17,022 nucleotides of DNA from Gallionellaceae bacterium (GCA_031277195.1 JAITMU010000202.1:1-17022); one strand, 5' to 3'; shown: positions 7,003-10,782, counted from the first letter of the stretch. Translations and numbers: made by a program. The notes: generated by a model from the sequence alone, not told the origin.

Positions 7003-7077
7003 TGGACGTGCGGGCTGGAATCTCACCAGCGTGATCCGGTGTTGCAGACCGGTGCATGAATACTCTGCCACCGCACG
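7003..7077 (-). tRNA. tRNA-Cys(GCA) with abnormal T loop
   Basis: Perfect acceptor CGTGCGG/CCGCACG, anticodon loop CTGCAAC on CCGGT/ACCGG, T73 (cysteine identity base) and encoded CCA. The T stem GCTGG/CCAGC is intact, but the T loop reads TGAGATT instead of TTCRANN, so the usual T54-A58 and T55/C56 contacts to the D loop are lost. Confidence 0.88.
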
Positions 7078-7083
7078 TTTGAA

Positions 7084-7168
7084 TGGAGCCGGGTGTGGGA
7101 CTCGAACCCACGAAGGATTGCTCCGCCTGCTTACAAGGCAGGTGCCGTCGCCGCTTGGCTAACCCGGC
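7084..7168 (-). tRNA. tRNA with Thr anticodon (TGT) and long variable arm
   Basis: Perfect acceptor GCCGGGT/ACCCGGC, anticodon loop CTTGTAA on CCTGC/GCAGG, T arm GTGGG-TTCGAGT-CCCAC, T73 and encoded CCA. The 14-nt variable region folds as GGA-GCAA-TCC, a class II feature normally limited to Leu, Ser and (in bacteria) Tyr. The anticodon loop is identical to that of the ordinary tRNA-Thr at 13567. Which synthetase charges it cannot be told. Confidence 0.87.
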
Positions 7169-7175
7169 GTAACAC

Positions 7176-7266
7176 TGGGCCTGCGGCCAGGAGTCGAACC
7201 TGGACCTGGGGGTTATCTGCCCAAAGCGTTTATAAAACGCCCTGCTCTACCGAGAGCTGCCGCAGG
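7176..7266 (-). tRNA. tRNA with Ile anticodon (TAT) and long variable arm
   Basis: Perfect acceptor CCTGCGG/CCGCAGG, anticodon loop TTTATAA on GGCGT/ACGCT, D arm GCTC/GAGC, T arm CCAGG-TTCGACT-CCTGG, C73 and encoded CCA; 91 nt. The variable region is about 21 nt with a GGG/CCC stem. UAU is a rare isoleucine anticodon, since most bacteria read AUA with lysidine-CAU, and class II shape plus C73 is not isoleucine-like. Confidence 0.85.
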
Positions 7267-7274
7267 AAAAATTT

Positions 7275-7350
7275 TGGTCGAGACGGGTGGATTCGAACCA
7301 CCGACTACCTGCTTATGGGACAGGCGTTCTTGCCGCTGAACTACGTCTCG
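7275..7350 (-). tRNA. tRNA-Met/Ile2 (CAT)
   Basis: Acceptor CGAGACG/CGTCTCG, anticodon loop CCCATAA on CCTGT/GCAGG, T arm GGTGG-TTCGAAT-CCACC, A73 and encoded CCA. C1 pairs with G72, so it is not an initiator of the C1-A72 type. Elongator Met and lysidine-modified Ile cannot be separated by eye. Confidence 0.92.
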
Positions 7351-7352
7351 TT

Positions 7353-7428
7353 TGGCACCCACGGCAGGAGTCGAACCCGCAAATCCACGGAGTAGAAATC
7401 CGCTGCCGATCCATTCGGCGTCGTGGGT
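7353..7428 (-). tRNA. tRNA-Arg(TCT)
   Basis: Acceptor ACCCACG/CGTGGGT, anticodon loop TTTCTAC on GCGGA/TCCGT, T arm GCGGG-TTCGACT-CCTGC, G73 and encoded CCA. It is separated from the CAT tRNA by only two bases. Confidence 0.93.
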
Positions 7429-7434
7429 GTAATC

Positions 7435-7522
7435 TGGTCGGACAGGCGAGATTCGAACTCGCATCCCGATTTGGGCTCGTCGGGTTTAAGCCGAGGGCGT
7501 CTGCCGGTTGCGCCACTGTCCG
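7435..7522 (-). tRNA. tRNA-Leu(TAA), class II
   Basis: Acceptor CGGACAG/CTGTCCG, anticodon loop CTTAAAC (one C-C mismatch at the base of the stem), long variable arm with GCCC/CGGG type pairing, T arm GCGAG-TTCGAAT-CTCGC, A73 and encoded CCA. It is the only array leucine tRNA with the normal long variable arm. Confidence 0.93.
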
Positions 7523-7537
7523 TTTGCAAAATTGTCA

Positions 7538-7558
7538 TGGTATGATTCTTTCATACCA
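7538..7558. promoter_or_regulatory. Operator palindrome of the parDE pair
   Basis: TGGTATGA-TTCTT-TCATACCA is a perfect 8-bp inverted repeat 30 bp before the antitoxin start. Ribbon-helix-helix antitoxins of the ParD type bind such palindromes to repress their own operon. Confidence 0.6.
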
Positions 7559-7587
7559 ATCGGCGCAATCAAGAAAGGATGAACCTC

Positions 7588-7869
7588 ATGCCAGCAATTG
7601 AAAAAAGAACGGTCAGTCTGCCAAGCGATCAAGCAGCGTTCATAGACGCCAAGGTTCAGGCTGGCGATTATGCGTCTGCCAGCGAAGTTGTCCGTGCCGG
7701 ACTGCGTGCGCTGAAAGAACGCGATGCGGTGGTTGAACAGTGGCTTCGCGGGAGCGTGCTTGCCGCCCATAAAGCACTGGAAGCGGATCCGTCTCGCGCG
7801 CTTTCCGTTGAAGAGGCTTTTTCGAGTGTGCGCGACATTCATGCGGAACGCTCCAAGACTCATCAATGA
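7588..7869 (+). CDS. parD: ParD-family antitoxin
   Basis: 93 residues from the ATG at 7588. The in-frame ATG at 7579 lies inside the AAGAAAGG ribosome site, so the later start is preferred. RTVSLPSDQAAFIDAKVQAG followed by YASASEVVRAGLRALKERD is the ribbon-helix-helix DNA-binding and dimerisation domain of ParD antitoxins. The C-terminal 40 residues should wrap the toxin. The stop overlaps the toxin start (ATGA at 7866-7869), so translation is coupled. It neutralises ParE and represses the operon through the 7538-7558 palindrome. It is on the plus strand, opposite to all neighbouring tRNAs, so it looks like an insertion that splits the array. Confidence 0.92.
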   Translation: MPAIEKRTVSLPSDQAAFIDAKVQAGDYASASEVVRAGLRALKERDAVVEQWLRGSVLAAHKALEADPSRALSVEEAFSSVRDIHAERSKTHQ

Positions 7870-8174
7870 TTTTGCGCAAGGTTGTTGTTTCGCCAGAAGC
7901 TCGTGACGATCTTCTAAATCTTTATGATTGGATTTCGGCGCAATCATCTCCCAATGTAGCCATCAACTATATTGAGCGCCTTGAAACCTATGTGCGGGGG
8001 CTTGATTGGGTATCAGAGCGAGGAACGCGCCGCGATGACATCCTTGATGGCTTGCGTATTGTTGGCTTTGAAAAACGAGTGACAATCGCGTTCACTGTCT
8101 CTGAACTCCAAGTCACAATTCTTGGCTTTTTCTATGGCGGCCAAAATTGGCAATCTCACCTGTCCGATAACTGA
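7866..8174 (+). CDS. parE: ParE/RelE-superfamily toxin
   Basis: 102 residues. VVVSPEARDDLLNLYDWISAQSSPNVAINYIERLE matches the N-terminal helical hairpin of ParE toxins. The later DDILDGLRIVGFEKRVTIAFTV and VTILGFFYGGQNW supply the core beta strands. ParE toxins poison DNA gyrase; RelE relatives of the same fold cleave mRNA. The order antitoxin-toxin with a 4-bp ATGA overlap is typical. Inside a tRNA array the pair may act as a stabilisation module that selects against loss of the island. Confidence 0.9.
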   Translation: MILRKVVVSPEARDDLLNLYDWISAQSSPNVAINYIERLETYVRGLDWVSERGTRRDDILDGLRIVGFEKRVTIAFTVSELQVTILGFFYGGQNWQSHLSDN

Positions 8175-8204
8175 TGACATTTCGCAGGCATAACTGTTTG
8201 ATAC

Positions 8205-8282
8205 TGGTGCGAAGCCCCGGAATCGAACCGGGAAGCACCGAATTTTGAGTTCGGCAGGTATGCCTGTTCCCGTCAGCTTCGC
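8205..8282 (-). tRNA. tRNA-Leu(CAA) with short variable loop
   Basis: Acceptor GCGAAGC/GCTTCGC, anticodon loop CTCAAAA on CCGAA/TTCGG, T arm CCCGG-TTCGATT-CCGGG, A73 and encoded CCA. The variable loop is only TGCTT, although the anticodon and the D region (GGG...CATA) are leucine-like. Leu tRNAs normally need the long arm. Confidence 0.9.
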
Positions 8283-8287
8283 AAAAA

Positions 8288-8364
8288 TGGTAGCTCCCCC
8301 GAGATTCGAACTCGGAACATCTGGTTTCTAAGACCAGCGCGTCTGCCCGTTGCGCCAGAGAGCC
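8288..8364 (-). tRNA. tRNA-Leu(TAG) with short variable loop
   Basis: Acceptor GGCTCTC/GGGAGCT (G1-U72), anticodon loop CTTAGAA on CTGGT/ACCAG, D arm GCG/CGC, T arm CCGAG-TTCGAAT-CTCGG, A73 and encoded CCA. The variable loop is ATGTT, a class I shape with a leucine anticodon. Confidence 0.9.
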
Positions 8365-8370
8365 GTGGTT

Positions 8371-8446
8371 TGGCGCCTCATAGGGGATTCGAACCCCTGA
8401 CTTCCCGCTAGACAGGCGGGCACTCTCGCCACTGAGTTAATGAGGC
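8371..8446 (-). tRNA. tRNA-Asp(GTC)
   Basis: Perfect acceptor GCCTCAT/ATGAGGC, anticodon loop CTGTCTA on CCCGC/GCGGG, T arm AGGGG-TTCGAAT-CCCCT, G73 (aspartate identity base) and encoded CCA. Confidence 0.95.
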
Positions 8447-8448
8447 AA

Positions 8449-8524
8449 TGGCCTCGCCAGCAGGAGTCGAACCTGCATCCTTCGGATTCGTAATCCGATG
8501 CTCATCCAGTTGAGCTATGGCGAG
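8449..8524 (-). tRNA. tRNA-Arg(ACG)
   Basis: Perfect acceptor CTCGCCA/TGGCGAG, anticodon loop TTACGAA on TCGGA/TCCGA, T arm GCAGG-TTCGACT-CCTGC, G73 and encoded CCA. A34 would need TadA deamination to read all CGN codons it normally serves. Confidence 0.95.
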
Positions 8525-8533
8525 AAAAATTGT

Positions 8534-8607
8534 TGGCATCCCGCGAGAGAATCGAACTCCCACTCGGAATTTTGGAGATTCCTGTGCTGCCACTACACCA
8601 GCGGGAC
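8534..8607 (-). tRNA. tRNA-Trp(CCA)
   Basis: Acceptor GTCCCGC/GCGGGAT (G1-U72), anticodon loop CTCCAAA on GGAAT/ATTCC, T loop TTCGATT on GGGAG/CTCTC, G73 (tryptophan identity base) and encoded CCA. Confidence 0.94.
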
Positions 8608-8615
8608 ATTATCTT

Positions 8616-8691
8616 TGGTGTCTGAACCCCGGATCGAACGGGGAACCTGTGCGTTATCAACACACCGCTCTGCCAGTTGAGCTATTCAGAC
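8616..8691 (-). tRNA. tRNA-Ile(GAT)
   Basis: Perfect acceptor GTCTGAA/TTCAGAC, anticodon loop TTGATAA on GTGTG/CGCAC, D arm GCTC/GAGC, T arm CCCCG-TTCGATC-CGGGG, A73 and encoded CCA. It is canonical in shape, unlike the TAT tRNA at 7176. Confidence 0.95.
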
Positions 8692-8698
8692 GATACGG

Positions 8699-8790
8699 CG
8701 GAGAGACAGGGATTCGAACCCTGGTGTCGTCGCATCACGACGACCATCCGGTTTCCAACCGGCGCCGTTTAACCGCTCCGGCATCTCTCC
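8699..8790 (-). tRNA. tRNA-Ser(GGA), no encoded CCA
   Basis: Perfect acceptor GGAGAGA/TCTCTCC, anticodon loop TTGGAAA, long variable arm GTCGTCG/CGACGAC, T arm CAGGG-TTCGAAT-CCCTG, G73. The bases after G73 are CCG, so the 3' CCA must be added or repaired by the CCA enzyme. Confidence 0.94.
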
Positions 8791-8814
8791 CGATACGGAG
8801 TGCCCGTGCCTGGC

Positions 8815-8854
8815 CGCTGTCTTTCATCCGGGAGCCACCCGAACACCGACAGCG
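8815..8854. repeat. Hairpin in the gap between the two Ser tRNAs
   Basis: CGCTGTC (8815-8821) and GACAGCG (8848-8854) form a 7-bp stem with an inner CGGG/CCCG helix. A second hairpin CAGGTC/GACCTG lies at 8881-8898. The 127-bp gap at 8791-8917 has no recognisable tRNA; it could hold a tRNA decayed beyond recognition. Confidence 0.4.
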
Positions 8855-8917
8855 CGTTTTACTCCCCTGCACGGTGGGGTCAGGTCTGGCTTGACCTGTC
8901 TTTCGTTACCGCAAACA

Positions 8918-9007
8918 TGGAGGAAGATGGCTGGTGCCGACCCGCAATCGGTTTCCCGATCCAACTGTTTTCAAGACAGTGCCCGACGCCGGTCGGGGTC
9001 ATCTTCC
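8918..9007 (-). tRNA. tRNA-Ser(TGA) with broken T arm
   Basis: Perfect acceptor GGAAGAT/ATCTTCC, anticodon loop CTTGAAA on ACTGT/ACAGT, D arm CCGA/TCGG, variable arm ATCGG-GAAA-CCGAT, T73 and encoded CCA. The 17 bases in the T-arm position (GCGGG-TCGGCAC-CAGCC) do not form a normal stem and lack TTCRA; only the first and last pairs match. It may be a pseudogene or a highly divergent tRNA. Confidence 0.78.
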
Positions 9008-9014
9008 GTAATAC

Positions 9015-9090
9015 TGGTCTCGCGCCACCGACTCGAACGGTGATCTTCCTGGCCCCAAACCAGGCGACTTGCCAATTAGCCCAACGCGAG
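9015..9090 (-). tRNA. tRNA-Pro(TGG)
   Basis: Acceptor CTCGCGT/GCGCGAG, anticodon loop TTTGGGG on CCTGG/CCAGG, T arm CACCG-TTCGAGT-CGGTG, A73 and encoded CCA. Confidence 0.94.
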
Positions 9091-9096
9091 AATTTC

Positions 9097-9171
9097 TGGT
9101 GGAGGCCCAGGGAGTTGAACCCTCGTAGACAAGATCCTTGCAAGGGATCTCCGCAGCCCGCTGCTGCCCCC
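9097..9171 (-). tRNA. tRNA-Ala(TGC) with minimal D arm
   Basis: Acceptor GGGGGCA/GGCCTCC carries the G3-U70 pair that marks alanine tRNAs. Anticodon loop CTTGCAA on GATCC/GGATC, T loop TTCAACT, A73 and encoded CCA. The D arm is only GCAG-CGGG-CTGC, and there are single mismatches at A7-G66 and at the base of the T stem. Confidence 0.9.
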
Positions 9172-9172
9172 G

Positions 9173-9270
9173 AATCTGTTTTGCTGCGTACCTTGGAATC
9201 GAACCAAGCTCATTCCTGATTAACAGTCAGGCGCACACACCTTGTTTGCTTGTACGCAGCAAAACAGATT
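9173..9270. repeat. 19-bp perfect inverted repeat enclosing tRNA-Asn
   Basis: Bases 9173-9191 are the exact reverse complement of 9252-9270. The inner 7 bp are the acceptor stem of tRNA-Asn; the outer 12 bp extend that helix beyond the mature tRNA ends. No other array tRNA shows this. Confidence 0.85.
9184..9258 (-). tRNA. tRNA-Asn(GTT), no encoded CCA
   Basis: Perfect acceptor TGCGTAC/GTACGCA, anticodon loop CTGTTAA on CCTGA/TCAGG, D arm GCA/TGC, T arm CTTGG-TTCGATT-CCAAG, G73. The next bases are CAA, not CCA, and belong to the extended inverted repeat 9173-9270. Confidence 0.93.
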
Positions 9271-9278
9271 TTCAAAAC

Positions 9279-9353
9279 TGGTGGGAACACTGGGATTTGA
9301 ACCCAGACTTGGCTCCTTAAAAGGGAGCTGTGCAGCCGTTACACCATATTCCC
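9279..9353 (-). tRNA. tRNA-Lys(TTT)
   Basis: Acceptor GGGAATA/TGTTCCC, anticodon loop CTTTTAA on GCTCC/GGAGC, T arm CTGGG-TTCAAAT-CCCAG, A73 and encoded CCA. Confidence 0.95.
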
Positions 9354-9354
9354 G

Positions 9355-9430
9355 TGGTGCCGCCAGAAGGTATCGAACCTTCCTCCTCCTGCTCTTCAGG
9401 CAGGCGCTAATCCATCTCAGCTACAGCGGC
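9355..9430 (-). tRNA. tRNA-Phe(GAA), array copy
   Basis: Acceptor GCCGCTG/TGGCGGC, anticodon loop CTGAAGA on CCTGC/GCAGG, T arm GAAGG-TTCGATA-CCTTC, A73 and encoded CCA. It is the second Phe tRNA of the island. Confidence 0.94.
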
Positions 9431-9435
9431 ATATC

Positions 9436-9512
9436 TGGTGTCCCCACGGAGATTCGAACTCCGGTTGGTGGATCGAAAATCCACTGTCCTTGGCCAGCTA
9501 GACGATGGGGAC
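9436..9512 (-). tRNA. tRNA-Glu(TTC)
   Basis: Perfect acceptor GTCCCCA/TGGGGAC, anticodon loop TTTTCGA on GTGGA/TCCAC, T arm CGGAG-TTCGAAT-CTCCG, A73 and encoded CCA. Confidence 0.95.
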
Positions 9513-9518
9513 AAAAAA

Positions 9519-9594
9519 TGGGGCGGGCGGGGAGAGTCGAACTCCCGACGTTCTGCTTGGAAGGCAAACATTCTGGCCACTGAATTACGCCCGC
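9519..9594 (-). tRNA. tRNA-Gly(TCC)
   Basis: Perfect acceptor GCGGGCG/CGCCCGC, anticodon loop CTTCCAA on TTTGC/GCAGA, T arm GGGAG-TTCGACT-CTCCC, encoded CCA. Discriminator is C73 where glycine tRNAs usually have T or A. Confidence 0.92.
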
Positions 9595-9615
9595 GTGATT
9601 TTAGCTACGGCTAAC

Positions 9616-9669
9616 GCTTGCTCTGCAAGCATACGCCTCCACTGAAATACACCACAGCGCGGTGTATTT
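9616..9669. repeat. Two hairpins in the gap between the Gly tRNAs
   Basis: GCTTGC-TCT-GCAAGC (9616-9630) and AAATACACC-7 nt-GGTGTATTT (9645-9669) are perfect. On the minus strand they follow tRNA-Gly(GCC) and precede tRNA-Gly(TCC), so they may be processing or termination structures. No gene is seen in 9595-9776. Confidence 0.5.
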
Positions 9670-9780
9670 TCCATAGCGAAGCCTCCTTCGCCCCTCAAAA
9701 ACCCCTCGCCCTTATCGTAGGCACGAGTGACGTCTTGCGACGCTGATCATTTTTGAGCGCAAAAGCGGCTTCGCTATGGA
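9670..9780. repeat. 14-bp inverted repeat ending at tRNA-Gly(GCC) 3' end
   Basis: Bases 9670-9683 and 9767-9780 are perfect reverse complements, with an inner 8-bp pair CTCAAAAA (9694-9701)/TTTTTGAG (9750-9757). The right arm overlaps the discriminator and CCA of tRNA-Gly(GCC). The 111-bp element could be a small mobile repeat or a processing hairpin; target duplications are not evident. Confidence 0.6.
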
Positions 9781-9852
9781 GCGGACAGCCGGATTCGAAC
9801 CGGCGACCTGCGCCTTGGCAAGGTGTCGTTCTGCCAACTGAACTATGTCCGC
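9777..9852 (-). tRNA. tRNA-Gly(GCC) with weak anticodon stem
   Basis: Perfect acceptor GCGGACA/TGTCCGC, D arm GTTC/GAAC, anticodon loop TTGCCAA, T arm GCCGG-TTCGAAT-CCGGC, T73 (glycine identity base) and encoded CCA. The anticodon stem ACACC/GGCGC has two A-C mismatches (27-43 and 29-41). Confidence 0.91.
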
Positions 9853-9959
9853 AGCTTCGATGACGGTTGCCCGCCATCGAAAAACCACATTCCGAATTGT
9901 TAATGAGCAAATTGCCGGCGTTTCCGCCTGCCGCCATCCCCAACGGGACGGCATTCATT

Positions 9960-10043
9960 TGGTGGGGCGTCCAGGTAACGATCCTGGCCAGCCGAAGCAT
10001 CGGTGTTACAGACCGCTTCGCGTCCTTAGCGAAATACCACCCC
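9960..10043 (-). tRNA. tRNA-Tyr(GTA), first of the array
   Basis: Acceptor GGGGTGG/ACGCCCC with a last-pair mismatch, 5-bp D stem TTCGC/GCGAA, anticodon loop CTGTAAC, class II variable arm GC-TTCG-GC, A73 and encoded CCA. The T stem CCAGG/CCTGG is intact but the loop is ATCGTTA, which lacks the TTCRA core. It is the first tRNA after leader 2. Confidence 0.87.
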
Positions 10044-10068
10044 AAATTTTTCTGCTGCTACGGGCTGC

Positions 10069-10164
10069 AAAAACAAAAAGCCCGGACTGCTTTCGCTAGT
10101 CCGGGCTCCTGTGGAACCGTAATCTTCGATTACGAAGGATGATTACATCATCACCCTCCCGGAC
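10069..10164 (-). promoter_or_regulatory. Leader 2: attenuator-like element with terminator
   Basis: On the minus strand GTCCGGG (10164-10158) is followed by GAGGGTG, the hairpins GATGAT/ATCATC and GTAATC-GAA-GATTAC, and then CCCGGAC (10105-10099), which can pair with the first segment. CCCGGAC is also the 5' arm of a 10-bp terminator AGCCCGGACT/AGTCCGGGCT (10107-10079) with tail TTTTTGTTTTTGC. It is homologous to leader 1: the competing 7-bp pairs are GTCCGGG/CCCGGAC here and GACCGGG/CCCGGTC there, a compensatory change. It lies 26 bp upstream of tRNA-Tyr. Confidence 0.65.
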
Positions 10165-10471
10165 TGTCTGCCATGATCATTCTTCCAACCGCACTCGCGC
10201 TGGAGTGCCGGGGTGGGCAGATAAATGGCGGCCGATATAAAGCCCATCCGCCCACGGCACAGGGACGCAAAGCCACTCGTCAGGCTGGAGTTGCCTGAGC
10301 GATGGAGCGATCTGATTGTTGGCGTGAGTTTCATTTTTTCAGTCCGGTAAAAATTTTTTTGCGTGAGTCAGGCGCGTCATTGTTGCGTCTGTTCAGCGGA
10401 CGAGATTGGAACACAACACGACACCCGATTGCAAGCGTTTTTTGCAAAATTTTTTCATTAAATGAAAAATT
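10165..10471. other. Structured intergenic region upstream of leader 2
   Basis: No convincing gene. Two strong hairpins occur: GTGCCG (10205-10210) with CGGCAC (10255-10260), reinforced by GGTGGGC/GCCCA(T)CC; and CCA (10273-10275) plus TCAGGC (10280-10285) with GCCTGA (10293-10298) plus TGG (10303-10305). They could belong to the 5' part of the array transcript on the minus strand. The divergent promoters of the array and of the XRE gene should lie in about 10340-10500. Confidence 0.45.
10451..10469. promoter_or_regulatory. Operator-like palindrome before the XRE gene
   Basis: TTTTTCATT-A-AATGAAAAA is a perfect 9-bp inverted repeat just upstream of the -35 box. It lies in the divergent region between the XRE gene and the tRNA array leader, so it could serve both. 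Confidence 0.5.
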
Positions 10472-10472
10472 T

Positions 10473-10501
10473 TTGTGAAATCAGGGTAGATAGAGTAAAA
10501 T
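10473..10501 (+). promoter_or_regulatory. Promoter of the XRE gene, leaderless
   Basis: -35 TTGTGA (10473-10478), 17-bp spacer, -10 TAAAAT (10496-10501). The ATG at 10508 is only 6 bases past the -10 box, so the transcript should begin at or next to the start codon. No Shine-Dalgarno site exists, in agreement with a leaderless mRNA. Confidence 0.6.
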
Positions 10502-10507
10502 TGCCGC

Positions 10508-10756
10508 ATGGCAAAATCACGTTCAAAACCCAAAAGAAAGATTATCTGGCGCGTCCGGGTCATGATGGCCGAGCGCGGCGTACGTTCAGTCTCGGAGCTC
10601 GTACGCCATCTGGAACAAATCGGCGTCTCCATCTCCGTGGCTCAGCTTGGGCGGCTGATTGATGGAAAATCGGCGTACTGGAATCAAAAAGTCATTGAAG
10701 GATTGATGGAGGTGCTCGATTGCGGGCTGGATGACCTGTTGCAATCACAGGAGTGA
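10508..10756 (+). CDS. Small XRE-family (Cro/CI) HTH regulator
   Basis: 82 residues. After a basic N terminus (MAKSRSKPKRK), residues about 15-80 are one Cro/CI helix-turn-helix domain: MMAERGVRSVSELVRHLEQIG, then SISVAQLGRLIDGKSAYWNQ, then VIEGLMEVLDCGLDDLL. The last segment is the usual C-terminal helix of this small family. It has no other domain, so it should bind DNA as a dimer. The 9-bp palindrome at 10451-10469 is a candidate site. Its position divergent to the tRNA array suggests it regulates the array, but that is inference. Ends before the convergent HtrA gene. Confidence 0.85.
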   Translation: MAKSRSKPKRKIIWRVRVMMAERGVRSVSELVRHLEQIGVSISVAQLGRLIDGKSAYWNQKVIEGLMEVLDCGLDDLLQSQE

Positions 10757-10782
10757 GACCGCGCGGCCTTCCGCCTCCACAA

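Noticed and set aside
8791..8917. Possible decayed tRNA-Val between the Ser tRNAs
   Set aside because: No T arm, no Val anticodon loop and no acceptor pair could be assembled; only hairpins are visible.
8800..9583. Long plus-strand frames across the tRNA genes
   Set aside because: They are reverse-strand reading through tRNA genes; repeated words such as WESNR/ESNP come from the T-arm sequence.
10262..10305. GGGACGCAAAGCCAC followed by a GTTGCC-like segment on the plus strand, recalling a c-di-GMP-I riboswitch
   Set aside because: The required 5' partner (GGCAAACC-type strand) is not present and the hairpin here pairs differently; similarity is limited to a short motif.
10143..10334. 63-codon minus-strand frame MKLTPTIRSLHRS... 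ending inside leader 2
   Set aside because: No ribosome site and no recognisable protein pattern. It overlaps strong RNA hairpins that explain the conservation-like appearance better.
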